From: Mycolicibacterium agri
GTDB taxonomy: Bacteria; Actinomycetota; Actinomycetes; Mycobacteriales; Mycobacteriaceae
Reading direction: 5' to 3'
Assembly: GCF_002553505.1 (NCBI RefSeq)
Contig: NZ_PDCP01000056.1
Location: 1 to 37,527, forward strand
DNA length: 37,527 nt
The notes under the pieces are model-generated. The model saw only the letters and a program-made list of their open reading frames with translations. It was not told the DNA's origin and ran no database searches. The translations under genes and the position numbers were made by a program. The stretch's first letter is position 1, and each line of letters opens with the position of its first letter. Below are positions 1 through 6,797 of this stretch, in pieces.

Positions 1-148
1 ATAATCCAGGGATAAGCCTTCAGATACACAACAACCTCCAACAAGGTGGCTGTTGCAATCACCCCCAGAAATCGCCCAGGACAGTGCGGACCTTTGCGTC
101 TGCTCGCGCGGTGAAGGTGTGTCGGCTAGGACTTTTGGATAGGGCCGG

Positions 149-373
149 CTAGAACGGACGGCAGTCCATGATGGTCGGATCCCACCACCCGTTCGGCAAG
201 CAGTTCTTCATCGGGGCGCCGGTCGGACGGCACACGTTGGCGAGCGGATCAAACCACTCGACGCCGGGTTCGCAGTCCGCCGAGCTGACCGCGGGTGAGA
301 TGACGGTGACGAACGCCAGCGGAGCCAGACCGGCCGCGGCGGCGGTCGTGATGCGACGAATGACAGTTCTCAT
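149..373 (-). CDS. small secreted Cys-rich protein with two WDP repeats
   Basis: A 74-residue protein of unknown function. Residues 1-32 form a clear export signal: basic start (RTVIRR), an Ala/Leu/Val-rich core, and a likely cleavage after AVSSA. The mature part is only about 42 residues and has four cysteines (about 34, 48, 58 and 71). It is built of two similar units, C-x-P...W-F-D-P-x4-C-R-P and C-x-P...W-W-D-P-x4-C-R-P, so two disulfides, one per unit, are likely but inferred. I chose the ATG at 373; the frame extends to a TTG at 406, but that adds 11 charged residues before a normal signal peptide. The ribosome site is weak. It lies just downstream of tRNA-Leu on the same strand. I know similar small secreted proteins from mycobacteria but no assigned role. 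Confidence 0.7.
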   Translation of the reverse strand: MRTVIRRITTAAAAGLAPLAFVTVISPAVSSADCEPGVEWFDPLANVCRPTGAPMKNCLPNGWWDPTIMDCRPF

Positions 374-419
374 GCGGTTGATCTTGCCAACCGACGGGCG
401 TCTCAAACGCTGAATTGAG

Positions 420-506
420 TGGTGCGGGCGGTGGGACTCGAACCCACATGTCCGTTAGGACACTGGAACCTAAATCCAGCGCGTCAGCCAATTGCGCCAC
501 GCCCGC
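420..506 (-). tRNA. tRNA-Leu (anticodon UAG)
   Basis: Reading the minus strand, a seven-base acceptor stem (GCGGGCG with CGCCCGC), a D arm, an anticodon stem CTGGA/TCCAG around loop TTTAGGT (anticodon TAG, reading CUA), a long variable arm typical of leucine tRNAs, and a T arm GTGGG-TTCGAGT-CCCAC can all be folded. The discriminator A at 423 is followed by an encoded CCA (420-422). A TACGAT box at 516-521, read on the minus strand, is placed correctly for a -10 element; I saw no good -35. Confidence 0.95.
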
Positions 507-569
507 AGCCTGCCGATCGTACCGCCGCCGCGATCGTCGGGCCGACGCCCCGCGCGGTACCGTTGAGCC

Positions 570-986
570 ATGTCCACTACACGGCGTAGGAGACCAGCGC
601 TTATCGCGCTGGTGATCGTCGCCGCCGCGGGCTGCCTGGCGTTGGCCTGGTGGCAGTGGACCCGCTACGAGTCCGCCTCGGGCAGCTTCCAGAACCTGGG
701 CTACGCGCTGCAATGGCCATTCTTCGCCGGGTTCTGCGTCTATGCCTACTACAAGTTCGTCCGATACGAGGAAGCCCCACAGGAGCCGAAGCGCGGAGAC
801 GCCGTCACCGAGATCCCCGCGGGGCTGCTGCCCGAACGGCCAGCGCCGAGGACGCCGACGACGCAGCCCGACGACGATCCCGCGCTGCGGGAGTACAACG
901 CCTACCTTGCCGACCTCGCGAAGCAAGACCTCGCCAAGAAAGACCTCGTCAAGAAAGACGTCGCCAAGAAAGACAGGGAATCGTGA
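570..986 (+). CDS. lprD: LprD-like membrane/lipoprotein with Lys-Asp repeat tail
   Basis: A 138-residue protein that I recognise by sequence and position as the counterpart of M. tuberculosis LprD (Rv1343c). Its biochemical role is not known. After a basic start (RRRR) there is a hydrophobic stretch at about 9-28 ending in AAGC, the basis of the lipoprotein label, and a second at about 44-62. Two membrane spans are therefore as likely as a lipid anchor. The C-terminal third is charged and Pro-rich and ends in four five-residue repeats (LAKQD, LAKKD, LVKKD, VAKKD) at about 116-135. The stop overlaps the GTG of the next gene (GTGA), so the two are probably translated together. Confidence 0.8.
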   Translation: MSTTRRRRPALIALVIVAAAGCLALAWWQWTRYESASGSFQNLGYALQWPFFAGFCVYAYYKFVRYEEAPQEPKRGDAVTEIPAGLLPERPAPRTPTTQPDDDPALREYNAYLADLAKQDLAKKDLVKKDVAKKDRES

Positions 987-1321
987 CCGAAACGCCCGCC
1001 CCGACCGCACCCGCCGAGACCATCCGCAAAGCGCTGCTCGGCTATCGCGTGATGGCATGGACGACCGGCCTGTGGCTGATCCTGCTGTGCTACGAGATGA
1101 TCGCCAAGTACGTCTACGGCGTCGAGGGCCTGAACTGGATCGCGGTCGTACACGGCTGGGTGTACTTCGTCTACCTGCTGTTCACCGCCAACCTGGCGGT
1201 GAAGGTGCGCTGGCCCATCGCCAAGACCATCGGCGTGCTGCTGGCAGGCACCATTCCGCTGGTCGGCATCATCGTCGAGCACTTCCAGACCAAGGACATC
1301 AAGGAGCGCTACGGCCTTTAG
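983..1321 (+). CDS. DUF3817 integral membrane protein
   Basis: A 112-residue membrane protein of the DUF3817 family, matching in place the M. tuberculosis Rv1342c type. Three hydrophobic segments are visible at roughly 20-43, 52-74 and 79-101, with the family-typical HGW-V-F motif in the second. The GTG at 983 was chosen because it overlaps the upstream TGA (GTGA) and leaves a short polar lead before the first span; a longer frame starting at 650 would lie inside lprD. Function is unknown. A second DUF3817 gene lies at 21778-22188. Confidence 0.8.
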   Translation: MTETPAPTAPAETIRKALLGYRVMAWTTGLWLILLCYEMIAKYVYGVEGLNWIAVVHGWVYFVYLLFTANLAVKVRWPIAKTIGVLLAGTIPLVGIIVEHFQTKDIKERYGL

Positions 1322-1340
1322 CAGCCTTTAGGGACCTTTA
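1315..1340. repeat. three CCTTTA copies at 10-bp spacing
   Basis: CCTTTA occurs at 1315-1320, 1325-1330 and 1335-1340, exactly one helical turn apart, across the short gap between the convergent DUF3817 gene and rdgB. The first copy includes the end of the DUF3817 coding region. No hairpin is evident. It may be a decayed tandem decamer or a protein-binding array; both are guesses. Confidence 0.45.
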
Positions 1341-1346
1341 ACGGGC

Positions 1347-1961
1347 TTAGCGCGCCTGCGCCTGAGCCAACTCCCGCAGCGCGGGCACCAGCTGCGCCAA
1401 CGCCCGCCCGCGGTGCGAGGAGGCGTCCTTCTCCTCCGCGGTCAGCTCGGCGGCCGTCCGCAGTGAACCCTCCGGCACGAACACCGGGTCGTAGCCGAAT
1501 CCGTTGTCGCCCCGCGGTTCTCGTGCGATGCTCCCCCGCCAGGTGCCGCGCACCACCGTCTCGCCCTTCGCCGACACCAGCGCGCACGCCGACACGAACG
1601 CGGCGCCACGGCGGGGGTCGTCGACGTCGCGGAGTTGCGCCAGCAGCAGCGCCGTGTTGGCCGCGTCGTCGCCGTGGGTGCCCGCCCACCGCGCGGACAA
1701 CACCCCCGGCATGCCGTTGAGCGCGTCGACCTCGAGTCCGGAGTCGTCGGCCACCGCGGCCAGACCCGTCGCGCGGAACGCGTCGCGCGCCTTGGCGAGC
1801 GCATTCTCCTCGAACGTCGCGCCGGTCTCCGGCGCCTCGTCGAACGGCGCGACGTCGTCGAGCGAGCGCAGCGTGATGCCCGATAGCCCCGCACCGTCGA
1901 GCACCCGTCGCAGTTCCGCCAGCTTCTTAAGGTTGCGGCTGGCGACCAGTAGCTCAGTCAG
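1347..1961 (-). CDS. rdgB: XTP/dITP pyrophosphatase (RdgB/HAM1), CTG start
   Basis: Hydrolyses non-canonical purine nucleoside triphosphates (dITP, XTP) to monophosphates, keeping them out of DNA and RNA. Family signatures are present: SRNLKK near residue 8, DDSGLEV, the PGVLSARW segment, FGYDPVF and SHRGRAL near the end. With the start used here it has 204 residues, the usual family length. The start is odd: homology begins at Leu-Thr-Glu-Leu-Leu-Val-Ala-Ser, and the codon there is CTG, with no ATG, GTG or TTG nearby in frame. An AGAAGG Shine-Dalgarno sits nine bases before that CTG, so CTG initiation is my reading; the next GTG upstream lies about 15 codons inside rph. It overlaps rph by eight bases. 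Confidence 0.88.
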   Translation of the reverse strand: MTELLVASRNLKKLAELRRVLDGAGLSGITLRSLDDVAPFDEAPETGATFEENALAKARDAFRATGLAAVADDSGLEVDALNGMPGVLSARWAGTHGDDAANTALLLAQLRDVDDPRRGAAFVSACALVSAKGETVVRGTWRGSIAREPRGDNGFGYDPVFVPEGSLRTAAELTAEEKDASSHRGRALAQLVPALRELAQAQAR

Positions 1962-2739
1962 CGCCGAACGCCTTCTTCGGTGGCACGTCCGACTCGGGCA
2001 GCACACCCGGATACGGCTTCTCGAGCGCCTCGCGCTGGATGACGAACAGCTGCTCGCACGCCGCCATCCCCGCATCCAGCAGCTTGTCCAGCGTCGACCT
2101 CGGGAAGGTGGCGCCTTCGCCGGTGCCCTGGATCTCGACCAGCGTACCGGTGTCGGTGGCGACGACGTTCATGTCCACCTCGGCGCGCGAGTCCTCCGAG
2201 TACGGCAGGTCGACGCGGATCCGGCCGTCGACCACGCCGACGCTGACCGCCGCGATCGCACACGACAGCGGGCGCGGGTCGGCGAGCTTGCCGCAGGCCG
2301 CCAGCCACGTCACCGCGTCGGACAGCGCCACATACGCGCCGGTGATCGCCGCGGTGCGGGTGCCGCCGTCGGCCTGCAGCACATCGCAGTCGATCGCGAT
2401 GGTGTTCTCCCCCAACGCGGCCAGATCGATGCAGGCACGCAGCGACCGCCCGATCAACCGGCTGATCTCCTGCGTGCGCCCGCCCAGCCTGCCGCGCACC
2501 GACTCCCGGTCGGAGCGCTCATGGGTGGCCGCGGGCAGCATCGCGTACTCCGCCGTCAACCAGCCCTCACCCGAACCCTTACGCCAGCGCGGTACCCCCT
2601 CGATGACGCTCGCGGTGCACATCACCCGCGTCTGGCCGAACTCCACAAGAACCGAACCCGCGGGAAGAGTGGTGAACCCGCGGGTGATGACCACCGGCCG
2701 CAGCTCGTCGTCAAGCCGCCCGTCTTCTCGTCTGGACAC
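1954..2739 (-). CDS. rph: ribonuclease PH
   Basis: A 261-residue 3'-5' phosphorolytic exoribonuclease that trims tRNA 3' ends. It has the RPVVITRGF start, the GEGWLTAEYAMLP and ERSDRE segments, the GRTQEISRLIGRSLRA block, the phosphate-binding/catalytic region with QADGGTRTAAITGA, and DLPYSEDSRAEVDMNVV. Length fits the family. GTG start at 2739. It follows the phosphodiesterase gene with 28 bases between and overlaps rdgB downstream, in the same gene order as in M. tuberculosis, where the two neighbours both act on nucleotides and RNA. Confidence 0.95.
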   Translation of the reverse strand: MSRREDGRLDDELRPVVITRGFTTLPAGSVLVEFGQTRVMCTASVIEGVPRWRKGSGEGWLTAEYAMLPAATHERSDRESVRGRLGGRTQEISRLIGRSLRACIDLAALGENTIAIDCDVLQADGGTRTAAITGAYVALSDAVTWLAACGKLADPRPLSCAIAAVSVGVVDGRIRVDLPYSEDSRAEVDMNVVATDTGTLVEIQGTGEGATFPRSTLDKLLDAGMAACEQLFVIQREALEKPYPGVLPESDVPPKKAFGAD

Positions 2740-2767
2740 CCGCCAACCCTAGCCGGTGCCACCGTCA

Positions 2768-3541
2768 TCAATGCCGGGTGACGGGGAACGACTCCCCGGA
2801 CACCACAGCGTGCACGGGTCCGTCGAATTCCGCCTTCGCTTCGCTGATCACGTCCTCGCGGGACGTCCACGGCGGAATGTGTGTCAGCAAAAGTTCGGCG
2901 ACACCCGCTCGGGCCGCGGCCTGGCCGGCCTCCGTGCCCGACAGATGAAGATTCGGCGGGCGCGACGGGTCGTGCGTCCACGACGCCTCGCAGAGAAACA
3001 CATCGGCCCCGCGCGCCAGATCGACAAGCGAATCGCAGGCACCGGTGTCGCCGCTGTAGACGAACGTCGCACCGGACGGATCGGTGATGCGCAACCCGTA
3101 GGACTCAGTCGGATGACATACCAGTCGCGGTTCGACGGTCAGCGCGCCGATCTGCACAGGCTGCCGGTCCACCCAGTGCCGAATCTCGAAAATGTCGCTG
3201 AAATCATCGATTTCGGCGCCCTCCGGCGACGAGGCCGCACCGAGTCGAGCCCACGTCTTCTTCGGTCCGTACATCAATCCGCGCTGTTGGGCGGGCGACG
3301 GGTGATAGCGGCGCCACACGAACAAGCCGGGAAGGTCAAGGCAGTGGTCTGCGTGCAGATGCGACAACAACACGTGCACGGAGTTCGGGTCGGCGTGACG
3401 CTGCAGCGCGCCGAGCACACCACCGCCGAAATCAATGACCAAGGGAGGGGTGTCTGGCGCCGTCAATAGGTAGCCAGACGCTGGCGAATCAGGCCCGACG
3501 ACACTGCCGGAGCAACCGAGTACGGTGATTCGCACATTCAC
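2768..3541 (-). CDS. Rv1339-type cyclic-nucleotide phosphodiesterase, MBL fold
   Basis: A 257-residue metallo-beta-lactamase-fold hydrolase closely resembling M. tuberculosis Rv1339, which is described as an atypical class II cyclic AMP phosphodiesterase. The metal site is visible: HLHADH at 61-66, a downstream His in LVCHPTES, SGDTGACD providing the bridging Asp, and LTHIPPW near the end. The start is taken at GTG 3541; the protein begins with the conserved VRITVLGCSGS strand. It lies between murI (58 bases upstream) and rph on the same strand. This window also encodes an adenylate cyclase at 25009-26613, so synthesis and breakdown of cAMP are both represented. Confidence 0.88.
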   Translation of the reverse strand: MNVRITVLGCSGSVVGPDSPASGYLLTAPDTPPLVIDFGGGVLGALQRHADPNSVHVLLSHLHADHCLDLPGLFVWRRYHPSPAQQRGLMYGPKKTWARLGAASSPEGAEIDDFSDIFEIRHWVDRQPVQIGALTVEPRLVCHPTESYGLRITDPSGATFVYSGDTGACDSLVDLARGADVFLCEASWTHDPSRPPNLHLSGTEAGQAAARAGVAELLLTHIPPWTSREDVISEAKAEFDGPVHAVVSGESFPVTRH

Positions 3542-3599
3542 TAGCTTGCCATGCCCACCATCTCGATGACGAAAACATCAGCGCATTGGGCGACGAACG

Positions 3600-4424
3600 T
3601 CATCTTTGTGCGCCAACGTGACGCTGAACAGGTCTGACACCGTCGAGTGCCGGCCCGAGAAAGCGCGCGGCCAGCCCGGTGAACGCCTCCGGGTCGCCGG
3701 TCGCTTCGAACACCCGACGCGCAGGCGGTGCGTCATGCGGGCGAAGCAGATCGAGTTCGGTGAGCACCCGCAGCAAGTCCTTGGCCGTTTCCTCGGCGCT
3801 GGACACCAACGTAACGTGGTCGCCCATCGCCAGCTGGATCAGCCCGCTCAGCATCGGGTAGTGGGTGCAACCCAGCACCAGCGTGTCGACGTCGGCGCGC
3901 TGCAGCGGTTCGAGGTAACCCTCGGCCAGTCCGAGCACCTGCCTTCCGCTCGTGACACCGCGCTCGACGAAGTCGACGAACCGTGGACACGCCACCCCGG
4001 TGACCTCGATGTCGCGGGCGGCGGCGAACGCGTCCTGGTAGGCGCCTGACGTGATGGTCGCCTTGGTGCCGATCACCCCGATGCGGCCGTTGCGGGTGGT
4101 GGCGACCGCGCGGCGCACGGCGGGCAGGATCACCTCGACGACGGGCACCGGCGCGTAGCGCTCGCGGGCATCGCGCAGGCATGCCGATGACGCGCTGTTG
4201 CAGGCGATCACCAGCGCTTTGACGCCGCGCGAGACGAGGTCGTCGCCGATCGCCAACGCGTGCGCGCGGATCTCGGGGATCGTCAAGGGCCCGTACGGAC
4301 CGTTGCCGGTGTCGCCGACGTAGACGATGTCCTCGTCGGGCAGCTGATCGATGATCGCGCGCGCGACGGTGAGTCCGCCGACGCCGGAATCGAAGATTCC
4401 GACAGGCGCCATGGCGGTCGTCAC
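3600..4424 (-). CDS. murI: glutamate racemase
   Basis: Interconverts L- and D-glutamate to supply D-Glu for peptidoglycan. Both catalytic cysteines are present, in IACNSASSAC (Cys about 75) and LGCTHYPML, with the IFDSGVGGLTV start and GDTGNGPYG loop. I chose GTG 4424, which overlaps the rhomboid stop as GTGA and gives 274 residues; ATG 4412 gives 270. Neither has a clear Shine-Dalgarno, which fits coupling to upstream translation. It is part of the long leftward run. Confidence 0.93.
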   Translation of the reverse strand: MTTAMAPVGIFDSGVGGLTVARAIIDQLPDEDIVYVGDTGNGPYGPLTIPEIRAHALAIGDDLVSRGVKALVIACNSASSACLRDARERYAPVPVVEVILPAVRRAVATTRNGRIGVIGTKATITSGAYQDAFAAARDIEVTGVACPRFVDFVERGVTSGRQVLGLAEGYLEPLQRADVDTLVLGCTHYPMLSGLIQLAMGDHVTLVSSAEETAKDLLRVLTELDLLRPHDAPPARRVFEATGDPEAFTGLAARFLGPALDGVRPVQRHVGAQR

Positions 4425-5104
4425 GGCGTCAGATACGGGTTCGCCAGCGTCGTTCGGCGACGCTGCCTTGCCTTGCGTTCCGGGCCCGACAACACGTACG
4501 CGGCGACGATGCCTGCGACCGCGCCGCACAGGTGGCCCTGCCACGACACGCCGGGGGTACCGGGCAGCACGCCCAGCAGGACGCCGCCGTAGATGAACAA
4601 CACCACGACGCCGACGGCGATCTGCCACGCCTTGCGGGTGAAGAACCCGAACACGATGAGAAACGCCAGCCAGCCGAAGATCAAGCCGGAGGCGCCGATG
4701 TGGTTGGCCTCGCAGCGCACGTTGATATACGGACAGTGCGCGCCGATATTGCCGATCAGCCAGGTGCCGAAGCCGCCGAGGATCCAGATGATCGCGGTGG
4801 CGAAGATGAACCGCGACAGCCCGGCCAGCGTCACCAGAAAGCCCAGGACCAGCGCCGGGACGGTATTGGCGATCAGGTGGTCCCAGTTGGAGTGCAGCAG
4901 CGGGGCGAACAGGATGCCCCACAGGCCGTCGGTTTCCAGCGGTCGGATGCCGTTGGAGTCGAGCCGGTGATTCGTCAGGTTGTCCCACAGCTCGATGAGC
5001 CAGAGCAGCACGACGAAACTGACGATGGTGACTCCGCCGACCACCCACGCCGGCCGCTTCTTCGGTTTCGGGTGGGTGGCATACCCGGGTCCGCCTACGC
5101 CCAC
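4421..5104 (-). CDS. rhomboid-family intramembrane serine protease
   Basis: A 227-residue polytopic membrane protein. It carries the rhomboid catalytic dyad: GASG at 137-140 (Ser139) in one helix and His191 in QGHLCGAVAG of a later helix. Conserved His/Asn residues of the oxyanion region occur in HSNWDHLIANT (about 71-81). At least six hydrophobic segments are visible. The loop at about 123-134 has two cysteines. GTG start at 5104 overlaps the end of cysM by ten bases. It corresponds in position to M. tuberculosis Rv1337. Its substrates are not known; position between cysM and murI gives no clear hint. Confidence 0.9.
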   Translation of the reverse strand: MGVGGPGYATHPKPKKRPAWVVGGVTIVSFVVLLWLIELWDNLTNHRLDSNGIRPLETDGLWGILFAPLLHSNWDHLIANTVPALVLGFLVTLAGLSRFIFATAIIWILGGFGTWLIGNIGAHCPYINVRCEANHIGASGLIFGWLAFLIVFGFFTRKAWQIAVGVVVLFIYGGVLLGVLPGTPGVSWQGHLCGAVAGIVAAYVLSGPERKARQRRRTTLANPYLTP

Positions 5105-6068
5105 AATTGCCCTTCCAAAGCGTCTTCCGCTTCGTCAAGGCTACCGGCGTAGGCACCGGTCGACAGATACTTCCAGCCGGCGTCGGCGACGACGAACGCG
5201 ATGTCGGCGCGCTGGTCGGCCTTCATGGCTTTGGCCGCGACGCCGAGGGCGGCGTGCAGCACCGCGCCTGTCGAGATGCCGGCGAAGATGCCTTCGATCT
5301 GCACGAGTTCGCGGGTGCGTTTGATCGCGTCGAACGAACCGACCGAGAACCGTGTGGTCAGCACGGTTTCGTCGTACAGCTCGGGGATGAATCCCTCGTC
5401 GATGTTGCGCAGCGCGTAGACGCCCTCGCCGTAGCGGGGTTCGGCGGCGACGATCTGCACGTCGGGCACGTGCTCACGCAGGTAGCGGCCGGTGCCCATC
5501 AGCGTGCCGGTGGTGCCGAGGCCCGCGACGAAGTGGGTGATCTCCGGCAGGTCGGCCAACAGTTCCGGGCCGGTCCCGTCGTAGTGCGCGTCGCTGTTGG
5601 ACGGGTTGCCGTACTGGTAGAGCATCACCCAGTCGGGGTGCTCGGCGGCCAGCGCCTTGGCGTGGGCGACCGCGGTGTTGGACCCGCCCTCGGCCGGCGA
5701 AAAGATGATCTGCGCGCCGTAGAGCTCGAGCAGCTGACGGCGCTCGATCGAGGTGTTCTCCGGCATCACGCAGATCATCGTGTAGCCCTTGAGCAGCGCC
5801 GCCATCGCCAGCGAGATGCCGGTGTTGCCGCTGGTCGGCTCGAGGATCGTCGCACCGGGCCGCAGCAGCCCGCTGCGTTCGGCGTCCTCGATCATCCGCA
5901 GCGCGGGCCGGTCCTTGATCGAGCCCGTCGGATTGCGGTCCTCGAGCTTGGCCCACAGCCGAACGTGCGGCTGGCCGTCGGGCCGTCATCCCAGCGCGGC
6001 GACAGCCGGCGCAGGCCGACCAGCGGAGTGTCGCCCAGCGCCTCCAGCAGTGAGTCGTACCGCGTCAA
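5095..6068 (-). pseudogene. cysM: CysM, O-phosphoserine sulfhydrylase, apparent frameshift
   Basis: CysM joins O-phosphoserine to the sulfur carried by CysO thiocarboxylate, giving CysO-cysteine. Translation from TTG 6068 (overlapping the cysO stop as TTGA) gives the expected start TRYDSLLEALGDTPLVGLRR..., then leaves frame in the GGGCC run at 5980-5984. One extra base there restores DDGPDGQPHVRLWAKLEDRNP and joins the C-terminal frame. The start and the C-terminal frame are 173 bases apart (one short of a multiple of three), and repair would give 324 residues, the normal length. The intact open frame from ATG 5895 (266 residues) lacks the PLP lysine (Lys52 of the repaired protein, in TGSIKDRPA), so it should be inactive. 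The rest is well conserved (PTSGNTGISLA, GLGTTGTLMG). A base-calling or assembly error in a GC run is the main alternative. Confidence 0.85.
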
Positions 6069-6343
6069 CGAGCGCCGCCTGCCACGGCGGGCAGGATGGT
6101 CACCGAGTCGCCGTCGGAGATCTCGGTGTCCAGCCCGCCGGAGAACCGCACATCCTCGTCGTTGACGTAGATGTTGACGAAGCGGTGCAACTTGCCGTTC
6201 TCGACGAGACGCTCGGAGATGCCGGAGTAGTTCGCCTCGAGGTCGCTGATCACGGCCTGCAATGTGTTGCCCGACGCGGTGACGCGCTTCTGGCCGCCGG
6301 TGTGGCTGCGCAGAATCGTGGGCACGGAAACGGTAACGGTCAT
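6065..6343 (-). CDS. cysO: CysO sulfur-carrier protein, ubiquitin-like, extended tail
   Basis: A 92-residue beta-grasp protein of the ThiS/MoaD type. In mycobacteria CysO carries a C-terminal thiocarboxylate that CysM uses to make cysteine. It is highly similar to the known protein through the NYSGISERL, LHRFVNIYVNDEDVRF and DGDSVTILPAVAGG segments. The tail is odd: the Gly-Gly is followed by Ala-Arg before the TGA. Carrier function needs a free terminal glycine, so the last two residues would have to be cut off or the protein would be inactive. The start at ATG 6343 is backed by AGGAAGG seven bases upstream. The stop overlaps the TTG start of cysM. Confidence 0.93.
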   Translation of the reverse strand: MTVTVSVPTILRSHTGGQKRVTASGNTLQAVISDLEANYSGISERLVENGKLHRFVNIYVNDEDVRFSGGLDTEISDGDSVTILPAVAGGAR

Positions 6344-6381
6344 GTCTGGGCCTTCCTGATACGTCCTATTCGAGTTCCGGT

Positions 6382-6795
6382 TCAATACTTTTCGACGATC
6401 TTGACGGGTTCCTCGGTGACGACGCCGTCGACGATGCGGTAGCTGCGCAGCTCGTGCTCGTCGGGGTCGCGCGTCGACACCAACACGTAGTGCGCGTCCG
6501 GCTCGGACGCATACGAGATATCGGTGCGGCTCGGGTAGGCCTCCGTCGCGGTGTGCGAGTGGTAGATCACCACGGGCACCTCGTCGGCGGCGTCCATCTC
6601 GCGCCACACCCGAAGCTGCTCCATCGAGTCGAAGCGGTAGAACGTCGGCGACCGCTCGGCGTTGAGCATCGGGATGTGCCGCTCGGGACGGTCGGACCCC
6701 TCCGGCCCGGCCAGCACCCCGCACGCCTCGTCGGGATGGTCGGCGCGGGCGTGCGCGACCATGGCGTCGACGAGGTCGGCGCGTATCACCAGCAC
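6382..6795 (-). CDS. mec: Mec, JAMM zinc protease acting on CysO-cysteine
   Basis: A 137-residue JAMM/MPN+ metalloprotease. Its M. tuberculosis counterpart (Rv1334) releases cysteine from CysO-Cys. The zinc motif H-x-H-x7-S-x2-D is complete at 79-92 (HSHTATEAYPSRTD), with Glu23 in DEACGVL as the catalytic base. The start GTG 6795 is preceded by a strong GGAAAGGAA Shine-Dalgarno located inside the last codons of the upstream gene, leaving only two bases between genes. It stands 38 bases before cysO, so the three pathway genes mec-cysO-cysM are together. Confidence 0.93.
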   Translation of the reverse strand: MLVIRADLVDAMVAHARADHPDEACGVLAGPEGSDRPERHIPMLNAERSPTFYRFDSMEQLRVWREMDAADEVPVVIYHSHTATEAYPSRTDISYASEPDAHYVLVSTRDPDEHELRSYRIVDGVVTEEPVKIVEKY

Positions 6796-6797
6796 GG

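Noticed and set aside
1..148. Imperfect hairpin at 29-55 (CAACAACCTCC with GGTGGCTGTTG) at the left edge, possibly a terminator.
   Set aside because: Two mismatches in eleven pairs and no view of the gene to the left; not enough to call. I see no gene in 1-148.
5474..5989. A separate 171-codon gene overlapping cysM.
   Set aside because: Its frame is out of phase with conserved CysM sequence and is low-complexity; it is a shadow frame.
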